Origin: Bradysia coprophila
Lineage: Eukaryota; Arthropoda; Insecta; Diptera; Sciaridae
DNA: 64,000 nucleotides
Direction: 5' to 3'
Assembly: GCF_014529535.1 (NCBI RefSeq)
Contig: NW_023503409.1
Span: forward strand, 3,100,390 to 3,164,389
In this document: positions 38,201 to 47,355 of the stretch, piece by piece
Layout of the letters: each line of letters starts with the position of its first letter
Numbering within the stretch: the first letter of the stretch is position 1
Notes under the pieces: generated by a model
Told to the model about the DNA's origin: nothing
Database searches by the model: none
Seen by the model: only the letters and a program-made list of their open reading frames with translations
Translations under genes and position numbers: made by a program

Positions 38201-39175
38201 CCTATAAATTGTATGGGATTATTCGTTACAGTATAATATATACCTATGTGCGTTTGATAAATGTAAACGAATAGCGTTTTATTGTAATACGCACAAGAGA
38301 CAATTTCATTTAACAGATTAGATTTACAATTTTTGTGTATAATTATGAGCGAATAATTATATTTTTAACACTTTACTTTCTTCGCAAATATGGACATTTT
38401 AAGTATTTAGAGGATATTTTTGGAACTAGTTAAAAATAAGGGAGTTTGGGTAACTAACGTTAGCTTTTCGCAAATGTTTTTAGCGACCTATCACGTTGGG
38501 ACGATCAATGAAGATCTCGAAACACAGATCTGTTGATCCTTTGTTTCCATTCCCGGTCGCGAATGTTGAAAAGAAATATAAAATCGTTGGCAGAAGACTC
38601 TTATTTCACAATTTTCACATTACAAATGTAATATTATTCTTCTTCTTTGGTTTCCAATCTGGTGTATTTGGTAAGCATTTTCTAATTAATTCTTCTAATA
38701 CACCATCATCTTTTAGCCATATCTAAACATAAGACGACGAAATATCTTAGTATTGAATTGTTTCCTGCAATGAATTGATTTTTCAGACCACGTAGACCCC
38801 ATGTACAAGATAGAACACTCACAAACGTCATACACTTATTCATTTGTTTGTAATAACGCGGAAAAATTCTAAATTACTACTAGATCACACGTTTACAAAT
38901 AACAAGCTTATTGCTATAAAACTGTTATTTCTTTAGACACAAAATCTATTACTTCATTCGTTTTCAGGCTCACTATACCATACCGAGTTAACAGTGGGCG
39001 TTAATTAATGTTTGTAATTCTTTGCTGTCAATAACGAATAATAATAATTCGGTCCACAAAAGTTATTCTTACCTGGTCCCATAAGCAATAGTAGAATCGT
39101 AAACGGCACCAAAATTATGACTATTATAATTAAAAAACAGCCACGTCGGCGAAGAGGCGACACAGTCAGCCCCAT
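20221..39175 (-). CDS. MGAT4: MGAT4: alpha-1,3-mannosyl-glycoprotein 4-beta-N-acetylglucosaminyltransferase
   Basis: Golgi type II membrane glycosyltransferase (family GT54). It transfers GlcNAc in beta-1,4 linkage to the alpha-1,3 mannose arm of N-glycans and so starts an extra antenna. Minus-strand exons: 39175-39073, 29269-28436, 22153-22023, 20973-20672, 20594-20336, 20250-20221; phases match throughout and give 552 aa (human MGAT4A 535). Exon 1 encodes MGLTVSPLRRRGCFLIII, a cytosolic RRR then a signal anchor. Exon 2 encodes a stem helix and the catalytic domain, with the acidic metal-binding motif in FYVQLEDDILAK. Exon 3 has ITFFQMFYNDKPVDWLLEHL, exon 4 KPSLFQHIGTTSSL, exon 5 FRSGNTEHPSDRLYNTTIEV and NWAILSE. 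The last exon (IMLQDKMNR, stop) is inferred from phase, acceptor and the nearby AATAAA. An acceptor AG (TTTTTGCAG) 30 bases before the ATG indicates an upstream 5' UTR exon. Introns 1 and 2 each hold an opposite-strand gene. Confidence 0.9.
21410..21710. repeat. Degenerate ACCTGA/TCAGGT-rich palindromic repeat
   Basis: The hexamer ACCTGA and its complement TCAGGT recur many times. Around 21590-21650, CTGACCTGATTTACCTGAA and TTCAGATTTCAG...TTCAGGTCAG form a degenerate palindrome. It lies in MGAT4 intron 3, between coding exons 3 and 4. Confidence 0.45.
24281..27659 (+). CDS. Caspase-like protease with unusual beta-repeat / RHIM-like prodomain
   Basis: Exons 24281-24474, 24545-24643, 26174-26380, 26783-26976, 27039-27335, 27454-27659; phases match and give 398 aa. 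Residues 168-398 form a caspase fold: IFNQEF then FRAGSSNDVEYL (S1-pocket Arg193), SHG with catalytic His250, VACRG with catalytic Cys292 (family QACRG, Gln replaced by Val290), an inter-subunit linker with Asp307 as possible cleavage site, then ISYSTYEG and SKRKRDG (Arg336) and YFIQSLCDNI of the small subunit. Two of three S1 residues remain but Gln is lost, so Asp specificity is uncertain. The prodomain has no CARD or DED that I can see. It carries IRVGSDFKG (7-15) and VNIGSTFEG (41-49), an (I/V)x(V/I)G pair reminiscent of RHIM/HET-s amyloid motifs, then beta-rich repeats (residues 112-162: RGNVTSKLICHG, KGNVSFDSDVNLLI). All prodomain introns share one phase, so exons can be skipped in frame. 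Nested opposite MGAT4. Confidence 0.8.
26454..26565 (+). CDS. Alternative last exon: prodomain-only isoform of caspase-like gene
   Basis: An acceptor (TATGTTAAG) followed by a frame in the phase left by exon 3 reads MNNVTFNKDMEFTASNLTYN through to DFNFT and TAA. The text is one more beta-repeat unit like those in exon 3, so it is coding sequence. No donor of matching phase precedes the stop, and an AATAAA lies 97 bases on, so I read it as a terminal exon. It would give a 203-aa protein with the motif region but no protease domain. The alternative is that it is a remnant. Confidence 0.5.
26589..26666 (+). pseudogene. Decayed copy of the exon 3 repeat
   Basis: One frame reads SDITISQDIWCDASF then RCSDVNIEDQ and stop. 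It aligns with GDVTVAKDIKGNVSFDSDVN of exon 3. It is frameshifted relative to the preceding exon and lacks a donor; its TAA overlaps the AATAAA. I read it as a duplicated exon now serving as 3' UTR. Confidence 0.5.
26662..26667 (+). terminator. Internal poly(A) signal in caspase-like gene
   Basis: AATAAA lies 97 bases past the stop of the alternative exon and before the protease-encoding exons. It is followed by a T/G-rich stretch (GTTTTCTTTTT). Confidence 0.45.
29474..29968. mobile_element. 495-bp element with 34-bp inverted termini (MITE-like)
   Basis: GTTTATCTCCTGCAAGCTGA...TTTCATACATTA at 29474-29507 is almost exactly repeated in inverse at 29934-29968. No coding capacity was seen. The interior holds the tRNA-like sequence at 29615-29690. 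It lies in MGAT4 intron 1, immediately next to the hairpin at 29975-30091. Target duplications were not identified, so the exact ends are provisional. Confidence 0.6.
29615..29690 (-). repeat. tRNA-like (SINE-type) sequence
   Basis: The minus strand carries an A-box-like TAGTGGTCAGCATG (29687-29674), a B-box-like GTGTTCGCTTCC (29649-29638) and then a run of 11 T (29625-29615) as a Pol III terminator. The A-to-B spacing is 24 bases, shorter than in a functional tRNA. I could not fold a proper acceptor stem, so a SINE head or tRNA pseudogene is likelier than a working tRNA. Confidence 0.4.
29975..30091. repeat. 117-bp hairpin
   Basis: CTACCTTGGTGTATATTTCTCGA pairs with TCGAAATATACACCAAGGTAG. 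The stem continues through ATGTACAATTGTATATA and its inverse, around a GC-rich loop CACTCGCTGGCGCTCG. Pairing is near perfect. Confidence 0.85.
32094..33749 (+). CDS. TTLL3-like tubulin glycylase (tubulin-tyrosine-ligase family)
   Basis: The TTLL3/TTLL8 family adds glycine side chains to tubulin of cilia and sperm flagella. Exons 32094-32107, 32161-33137, 33208-33749; introns of 53 and 70 nt; phases match and give 510 aa. The first coding exon is only 14 nt (MSKFE completed across the splice). After a Lys-rich segment (about residues 12-65) comes the TTLL N-terminal region (ALLARGWTEQV, PRLFWLSRANG, FMENYRLTAYASFIRFLKAT), then the ATP-grasp core. This has LLKPARGSLGNGI (Lys293), LVQKYIERPMLIYNTKFDLR, LWMYKKSYLKFSTKL, YGCDFVIDENHNP (Asp463) and LLEINGFPTLT (Glu476). 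The YIERPxLIYNTKFD and WMYKxSYLRF signatures point to TTLL3/8 rather than TTL or polyglutamylases. It is shorter than usual TTLL3 (about 850-915 aa in human), with divergent KPARGS for KPGAKSRG, so it may be a fast-evolving testis paralogue. It lies within MGAT4 intron 1 on the opposite strand. Confidence 0.85.
33748..33753 (+). terminator. Poly(A) signal overlapping the TTLL3-like stop codon
   Basis: AATAAA begins inside the TAA stop (33747-33749), implying a 3' UTR of only some 15-25 nt. It is the nearest AATAAA; a more distal site cannot be excluded. Confidence 0.4.
33754..39072. other. Distal part of MGAT4 intron 1, no gene seen
   Basis: AT-rich DNA with a small inverted repeat at 34228-34309 and a poor 111-codon open stretch at 36144-36479 that resembles no protein family. 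Nothing else is supported. Confidence 0.5.
34228..34309. repeat. 82-bp foldback
   Basis: ATTTTAAAGATCGTTCACAAATGA pairs, with one mismatch and a small offset, with TCATTTGTAAACGACCTTTAAAAT. The loop of about 34 bases contains TTTCGGCGCCC. Confidence 0.7.
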
Positions 39176-39745
39176 TTTTAGCAATGAGTGTAATCGTCTG
39201 CAAAAATGAAATATTCTAAAATTAATCAAATCGAATTAAAAAGCATTTGTGCAAATTTATTATCATTTTGTATACTTCTACGAATAAATTTACTTGAAGA
39301 TAATGTACCGTAACGGAAAAGAAAAACATAAATTTTTATGCATATTTCAGAGCATAAAGGGTAAGAGACAAAACTTTTAAAAATTTTCATTAAATATTTA
39401 TTCCTTCCCTGTGTTTGAACACATTTTTCTTTTAATATAAAGCACAAAATGAGAAAAATGTTTAGATTTACTCGTTTAATGTTGCTGAAAAATAAAAATT
39501 TTCACTCCACAGGTCTGATGTATATTTTACTAGCATTGTTACTGAAGGAAACTAAACTTCATTTACTTTATCGGGTCTCAATAAATAGTTTTTTTACATG
39601 ACTAGGGATAAAAAGATGAAAACTAGACTTTTTATTTTTTATCCCGAATTATGTAATGGATTTTATCTGTCTAGAACGATAATCTCGAGCTTATCCCTCT
39701 AGGGAGTTTTTGTTTATCTCGATATATCTGTTCTCGACTGATAAA

Positions 39746-39870
39746 ATATGATATGCACCTATTGCCAGACTGTTATTTTGACGTGTAGGCATTATGGCCC
39801 ACGCCTTCGGCTAGGGCAATAATGTCCTACACGTCAAAATACCAATCTTGGCAACAGGTGCATAATATAT
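39746..39870. repeat. 125-bp hairpin with GC-rich loop
   Basis: ATATGCACCTATTGCCAGA and TTTTGACGTGTAGGCATTAT on the left pair with ATAATGTCCTACACGTCAAAA and TCTTGGCAACAGGTGCAT on the right. The loop, GGCCCACGCCTTCGGCTAGGGC, itself folds. Confidence 0.85.
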
Positions 39871-40008
39871 ATTATCGCATACGCGGTGTGATTCCCCGAA
39901 AAAGTTATTCACCTAGGATATATAAACAAACATTATACTTCTGTAAATTGTCAAAGTGTCATTCGCATATCTTGTTGTCTCGTTTTCGCTTATGCGATAA
40001 AAAAGAAA

Positions 40009-40063
40009 ATGCACGTATGACAAGCCGTCTCGGCAAGCCTCGACCGCTTTGTCATACGTGCAT
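40009..40063. repeat. 55-bp hairpin
   Basis: ATGCACGTATGACAA is perfectly inverted as TTGTCATACGTGCAT. The loop of about 25 bases is GC-rich (GCCGTCTCGGCAAGCC). Confidence 0.8.
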
Positions 40064-40070
40064 AATATTT

Positions 40071-40146
40071 ATTACATGCTAAGGGCGTCAAAAGAAGTGC
40101 TTGAAACATGAAAAGTACGGTTTTCGACGCATGTAGCATGTAAATG
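40071..40146. repeat. 76-bp foldback
   Basis: ATTACATGCTAAGGGCGTC is answered by GACGCATGTAGCATGTAAAT, with small mismatches. It directly follows the hairpin at 40009-40063. Confidence 0.6.
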
Positions 40147-42740
40147 ATATTTTGAGAACACTTTGATATGCATTTACAATTTGATGTCGTAGTGACCAGC
40201 CCGTTACAGCACCAGTCATCAGACATAACTTATTTATGATGTGATCGATACTTGATAACCAATCCTTTCGTGATGCATAGGGATGCAAAGAAAATACTTG
40301 GTCGGAATAAGCACGAATAACCGCAAACTCAGCTGCGATTACTTAATTACTTACGAAAGATCTTTAACCAATTATGGGACAGATAATTTATGCCGTCTAT
40401 GAGAAGATATATTGAGTCATTTAATTCATTCTTCCCAGCTATCTCTATTTCTTTAAAACACAGCAGAAGATGCACAACAAATAGTGACTTCATTCCAACA
40501 CTGAGATCACGTGTTTGCTAATTTTCTAAATAAAAATCCAAGTTCAGTAAACCTTTATTCATCGCTACAATCGAGTAAATTGTTAAAATGTATAAAAAAA
40601 AATTATATTTATTCTCTAGCGCATTGAACTTTATGAATAATAATCAGCAAGAACCTGTAAAAATACTGATATAAGATATTTGATATACGTACTGTTTCGC
40701 ACACTTAACTTTATGAAATCTTATTGTGTAATAAAGAACCAAAACATTAAAAAGTAGCGAAATTAAAATCATCCGGCCGTAAATGGGCAATTTGGAAATT
40801 AAACTTTTTAATTATACATTTCAATTAGAAAACAACTGCCGGGTAATAGCTTGTTATTTCATATTATCTAACGTTCAATACGAACGCGCTATATGGTTTC
40901 TTTCTTTTTTGTTTAGCTATAGTATAATACCATCTTGTTTCGCCTTTTAGTTCTGCTTTGTTTGACAAATCACTTTTTGCCAATGTGATAATTATATAAA
41001 GTCTGACATGTTTTCAGAGTGAATGGGTTTTTGCGGCAAGAAACTTTTTTCATTTCATTTAATCAATATTTTGGTAATCATAAAATTTTAAGCGTAAACA
41101 ACGAGCTACCGAGAACTAATTGGCATGGCTGGAAAGTCTCAATGTATTTAATTTTTGTGTGTCGAATGACTCCATTTATGCATTAAGAAATGCGATTAAC
41201 AATTTCATATTAAGTTGAAGACTAAACAAATTTCATAAGTCAGAAGCGAACTTTTTGTTTTCTTGTTTCATTTGCAAAGTGATGGGAACGTGTCTCTGAA
41301 ATCGCATGGGAAATAATAATATTGGCAAATATAGTCAATGATCTTAAGTTTCCGAGTTTCATTGACTTTCTTGTATGACTTGCTACCACTTTTCATTTAA
41401 CCATTTGTCTTATTTACGAAATAATTTTTACTGAAAATCTATTGACCTGTTTAGCAGATCCATATACACAAAACAAAGTGGTTCTCTCATCATCATGATT
41501 TGATTGAAACTTATTTTGTAAAATTGATTTTTTTTAGCTATAAGGAGGGAGATTTTCTTCTTTATCTCATCAGGATATCATCTTCCAAATTTTAGTTTCA
41601 CGATACTCTCCAAACAACTTAATATGTCAACCCTACTACAATAATGCTTCATTTTACATAGTCAAAGAAACGCCAATGAATAATAAATAATTGAAGTGGG
41701 TAACATAATCTTAAGCTTCCGATACCCCCATCAATTTTCAAGTGCTGACACATCTGAATTATAATTTAAATTTTACTTTTGACATTTATCTGTTATCACT
41801 GTCAATACTTATGTTCTTCATGGAAAGCTACTGTCACTCACTCTAAACTACAAGTTGATTTTTGACACCGACCGTACGAACAGATATTACAGTATTTTTG
41901 AACGCACTTCATCATCACAACTGACAATTAAAAGCTTAAAAAGAGCAAACATGGAAGATGTAAAGGAAAAATTCGTCCAAAATCATATTTTATCATCAGC
42001 CATACAAAATGCCACATTCAAGACGATTTCGGAAAATAATAACTATACATTTTACAAGCTAAAACAGAAGTGAAAGAAGATGTTACTGTGCACAATTAGC
42101 ACTCCAAACTTTAGCTGTTTTTCTTGTTACTCATCTAAAGCGAAATTAATTAAAATCGGTTCTATACACTTCTAGCAGTAGCTGGTTATGTGTACATAGA
42201 AATATGTAAGCTTAATGCCACGCAGAGTAACTTTTCCATCGCCATTATGTCGCCATCATATTGATTATTATTTGTTAAAATAAAATCGAAAAAGAATGTT
42301 ACATCTGTGACAACAGTAGGATTTATTGTTATTATTTCGAACGACGCCACACTTTCGGTTAATTGATTTTTTGTGTGAGCATGAGCAAACCCTTTAATCA
42401 AAATTTATTATCCTATCTAATGAGTCCGGTATTTTTGTTACCCAGCGCACGGAAGGTAATTAAAATAATTCCTGAATTTTTGTTGCTTCATATTTACGAT
42501 TATGATTGCGGTCTCGTTGTTTTAATTTTAAATCGGTCACATGGTGCTTGCCATTAAAAAATTGATTAAAACAAATTATGAAAGTACTAATCAGTTGTTT
42601 TCTCTCGGAATAATACGTAGGTATCCATGTAAATAAAAATCCGATTTTTCTATTGATTGTAACCTCCTGTTTTTGAATAAAAACGTTTTACGTGTTACGG
42701 CATGTTTCATTTTCATTTACATTGCCTAATCACGTAAAGC

Positions 42741-42860
42741 ATTGTACTTACGAGGTTCCAAGTTGTTATTTGACAAGTGGGAAATACAGCCCTCCCCTTT
42801 GGGTCGGGCTGTAACACCCCACTTATCAAATACACAACTTGGAACCTCGGAAGTAATATA
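42741..42860. repeat. 120-bp hairpin with GC-rich loop
   Basis: ACTTACGAGGTTCCAAGTTG pairs with CAACTTGGAACCTCGGAAGT. The stem continues through TTTGACAAGTGG and CCACTTATCAAA to a GC-rich tip (CAGCCCTCCCCTTTGGG). Confidence 0.85.
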
Positions 42861-42861
42861 C

Positions 42862-42961
42862 TATTACTTGGCAATGGGGTAAATGATGGAAATGATACTT
42901 CTGACTATGTACTGACAAGAAGCACCATTTCCATCATTTGCCCCATTGATAAGTAATGTAC
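42862..42961. repeat. 100-bp hairpin adjoining the previous one
   Basis: CAATGGGGTAAATGATGGAAAT pairs with ATTTCCATCATTTGCCCCATTG. TATTACTT and AAGTAATGTA extend the arms outward. It abuts the hairpin at 42741-42860, making a two-hairpin unit. Confidence 0.85.
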
Positions 42962-45900
42962 TAAAAATTCTCTTCAATAATAGAAATCGAAATGATAATT
43001 TCAAGTGATTGAAAAGAGTTTTCCCCACGACACATTTTTGATATTTAGTTAATTAAACATGTCGCTTAATATTAATGGCCACAATTCATTCCAGCCGAAT
43101 AAACTGATCTTTAATGAATGAACCATGTCGCTTAATATTAATTGAAACAGCTCATTCAAATCGAAAAGCCAAACATCAAATAAATCGACCGTTAAACAAC
43201 TTCATTTTGTATACAGTTCAAGACTTACAAATTAATGCCGTAACCGAACTTGTTTCAGATGTCCTTATTCGAATGGTTGTTGTTCAGCTGGTACCACAAT
43301 ACTAAGCACATAAACATTGTGTACCATTTGATACCGAATAAAATCGATCGCTTTAATATACTCCGACCGTACACCAAATTACATTGAATGGTGAAAAGAT
43401 TTTTATCAAAATTATTAATTTTATCAATTGTCGTATCGCCAGTACTTCCGATCAAATTACAAAGTGGAAAAAAATTGTCAAAATTGACTACCGGTTACGA
43501 GTGTTTCCCAAACGTGAAAGACTTTTTCAATAGGTCGGTACACAATGAAAAAAATAATTTTAAAATTTTACTTACTCACCATTAAATTACATGGAGACTT
43601 TTGAAGCAGCCCACTGTCGCAAAAACAACCAAAGCATCTCTGTGTACAATTTTACACTAATTGGATACGATTATATTGTCCAAAAATATCTCAACTCGAC
43701 CACCAGGATAAACAAATAATTTGATTTGGCAATTTGTTTCCGCCAAAACAAATAATTTGGGTAAATGTATCTTGTGTATACAACAATAGAAAATTTTGTT
43801 GATTGAATCTGAAACGAAAATGATGGAACATCAAAATTACGTTTTATCTGATAAATTCTCTGTGTGTAATTTATGGTTAAATAATTTTATTGCCACTTGA
43901 CTGTTAACATCAAACACAATTTACTGAAGTTGCTAATCAAATGATAAAATAGAAATTAGCAGTGATTGCAAATTACAAATAGATTTCGATTGTGTTCGGG
44001 TAAGTAAGGTAAATAAATAAAATGATTAGTATGGACGTATGATGTGTACTCATCGCAATGGTTACATTATCCATTCACATAGTGTTAAGGTTAATTTTGT
44101 GTACCTAATACTTATGCGTCGATCATTAAAACTTTGTCTGATTACTAATTACGTTGAAAATTTTAGGGTTACCTAACCGGTAGTATTGGATTTACTAGCT
44201 ATTGCACAGATCATGAACTTTCACTTAGTTGAAAAGTTGACAAATCGAGTTTTTGAATTTCCCTACTTACATTGTCACGATCGTAATTCAACAGCTAGAG
44301 TATCAGAGGTGGATCCAAAAAATTTTCTGACCTGATCGGTTGAAACTTAAAAATGTTTTGATACGGTCAGTTTTTGGTAAACTGCATTTTTAAGGTACAA
44401 AAAAATGGTGCTTTGACCCGGGAGGTCGCGTCTGACATACCTCCGTAGTACCGTCAATAAAATGATCTTACACTGCCTCTCTATGCCTCATCTAAATTCT
44501 AAATCACTTTAAAATGTTAACACGTCGAAAAGTCAATAATGAAAACAATATCAACTGTAAGTTGACAACAAAAGCAATTGTAAGGTAGCGACAATCAATT
44601 CAATCAATGAATAGACAATGTGGAACGCTATTAATTGGCCTGTTCATCATTCTATTCAATCAAGTTGATTTATTTTCGAAGCATTACAAGCGCTGTGAAA
44701 GGCTATGATATTAATATGGATGGATGGAATGCTGAAAGTGTATATTTCAAAATATTACATTACCAGCAGATAAGAACTTATCTTTTGTGTATTAATATAT
44801 TTATACGCTGCGTGTCTATTGTCAGTATATTTATTTCAATGCGGTATGTATAGAATGTATTTGTAAAGTGTTTTTATTATCTTTTATTTATTCAATTAGA
44901 AAAAAACAACATTGAGTGCAATTTTATGCTCCGTCAAATTATAATAAATATTTGCATATCTCTATGGGAAGAAATGAGAAGTAATTATGATAGAATTACT
45001 ACGACGCTGTCGAACGAAATGAATTGCATTGTATATACTCTTCTTGAATTTATGATTTTATTAAATTGTAAAACTTGAGGAAGCGAGAGACAAAAATTAA
45101 AAAGCAAAAAATCTCTGTCAGAAAATGTTTTTTCCACAAGTCTGATACATTGAATGAAGATAGAGAAACGTTCATTAAAGACTGATGTTTCTGCACATAT
45201 AGGCGTTTAAGACACCTAAACACCTCTTCAATGTGATCAGAATAGAAATAAAAATCGTCGGACAGGAAATACATGCCTCCTCACCAGTTTAACTTTGTAA
45301 GTTTCAGACTAATATAAAGTCGGTTTTGCTCTAGGTAAATCAATATTGTTGAAATAATTTTGCAGACGTCCTTATTGTAAGCCTGTTTTGCTTGAAGCTC
45401 TTACGAAGTAAAGAGTTCGACAGTTTTGTTATCGAGTTTGTTTCTGGAAATCAATAACGTGATTTTTGTGTTTTTACAGTTAAATTGAGTTTTTTTTTCA
45501 CTCCAGCTGGTCCACAAATAGAAACTTTTCGTATTTTAAGTAAAAAAGGAAGACAGTAAACATACAAAGAAAAGTTGCACACCAGCGTCCTTGTTAAATA
45601 AGTTGACGTCATCTATCTGTGCTGCGCACATAGCACGTATTTAGCCGAAACACTTTGGTTTATGTTGAGACTGTACACAAGTTTGATTGTTCATACTATA
45701 CAAGGAATGTGCGTCTATGCACCAACTCGTAAATTCAGATTGAGTAAAAAAGCACATATTTCAACAGATTTGCCACAGAATTCTTAAATGACTAAGCTTA
45801 TAACTTATAACTCAGGCTTCACTATAATCTAAAGCTTGTCCGATCGAAAGTTAAAGTCAAGTAGTACTAATGTACCTCATAATATCCCTGCGAGTTATAA

Positions 45901-46650
45901 ACGAAATCGACAAATTCAATTACATTTTCTTATCGTTATTTACATGAAACTATAGCAAACAAAAATTTATGTTCTGACTACTTAGAACAGGCTACACATA
46001 TGATACACGTTTGTGACATAAAAAGTTTGAATTTAGTTTCAAAACAAACCCTCTGTATAGCGGTATGATTATGTTGAACGTAGACGTATCTACTGTTTTT
46101 TTTGTGTATATTATATCGGAAGCTCATATTAGAAGTTATTTATTTTTATGTTTATTTTTTCCTGTGTTATGTTTCATCATAATAGTTTTGTACATTTGGT
46201 TTCTGTTTGTACACTTGCATGATAGATGAATGAAACTACAGACAGAAAAAAAAGTTTTCTCGATAGCATGTTTTAGTACATTTTGAATGCTTTATGTAAA
46301 TTTGTACTGTTTGAGCATAAAATGGGTAAACATAATTATATTGACTATTCTGACAGTTCTGCAAAACACTTGAAGTCACTTGAATACGAAGAGCTATCTA
46401 CTTTTGACGTGGCCCAACAATCGCGCAAACTAATCTGACGTATTTCATAATAGTTATTTATGCAATTCAACATCATAATGGGCAAAATTATCACATTTTG
46501 GACGCCGCATAAAACGTTGTATGAAACTCGGCGCAAAGTACTTTATTAGGTAATAGCAATCGATGTCATAATAAACATGTTCACGATTTCTGACTGAAGA
46601 AGAATGATTTAATGTGTTATTAAACATTAGTCCAGTCTAAATACAATAAA

Positions 46651-46891
46651 GTTTATACTCTCAGCATTTTAGAGTGCGAAAAACTTTACGCACTAGTGCG
46701 ATAAAGCTTTCTTCGCACTTTAAAAATACGTACAATAATCTTCTTCTTTACGTTATTAAAAACAGGTCCCAGTTTCTACTCTCAGCATTTTAGAGTGCGA
46801 AAAACTTTACGCACTAGTGCGATAAAGCTTTCTTCGCACTTTAAACATACGTACAATAATCTTCTTCTTTACGTTATTAAAAACAGGTCCC
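46651..46891. repeat. Tandem duplication, 121-bp unit, containing a hairpin
   Basis: Two copies offset by 121 bp differ at only a few positions. Each begins near TACTCTCAGCATTTTAGAGT and ends AACAGGTCCC. Each contains an internal hairpin, AGTGCGAAAAACTTTACGCA with TGCGATAAAG..TTCGCACT. The near identity implies a recent duplication. Confidence 0.9.
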
Positions 46892-47190
46892 GGAATTGCA
46901 TAAATACCTATTATGTATGTATCTAAGGTTGGAAGTTTTCTAACATTCTGATGCTGATTTGGATAGAGTTGCTTGCTCTATTAACTTACACTTTAAATGG
47001 TACACCACAGGGACTAACCTCAATCTCTCAATATCTTAGGTGGGAGTTTTCCCATCAGTGCAACTCAAATACCAACCTACAAATGTAAACTGTCTCATAC
47101 CCTGGCTTGGAGCAATCAGTAGTGTCATTTCGAATTTCCTACACACTTAGTATTTTAAAGAAAATTTAGCTCTATGGCAAAAAACGAAAT

Positions 47191-47355
47191 GTACACATAT
47201 GGAATTTTGAAAACAGACACATTTTCTGTTTCTGTGTTTTTAAAACTTTTACTCCAGTTTTTGATTTCTCCATACAGAATACATGTAAAATTCCCAACAA
47301 ATCAGTAAACCAAATAACAGAAAATGTGTCGGTTTTCGAAATTCCGTGTGTGTAT
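47191..47355. repeat. 165-bp foldback
   Basis: GTACACATATGGAATTTTGA and AACAGACACATTTTCTGTT on the left are inverted as AACAGAAAATGTGTCGGTTT and CGAAATTCCGTGTGTGTAT on the right, with a spacer of about 75 bases. Confidence 0.75.

Noticed and set aside
41951-42073. 40-codon ATG frame (MEDVKEKFVQNHILSS...)
   Set aside because: Looks mildly protein-like, but too short, without splice partner or poly(A) signal.
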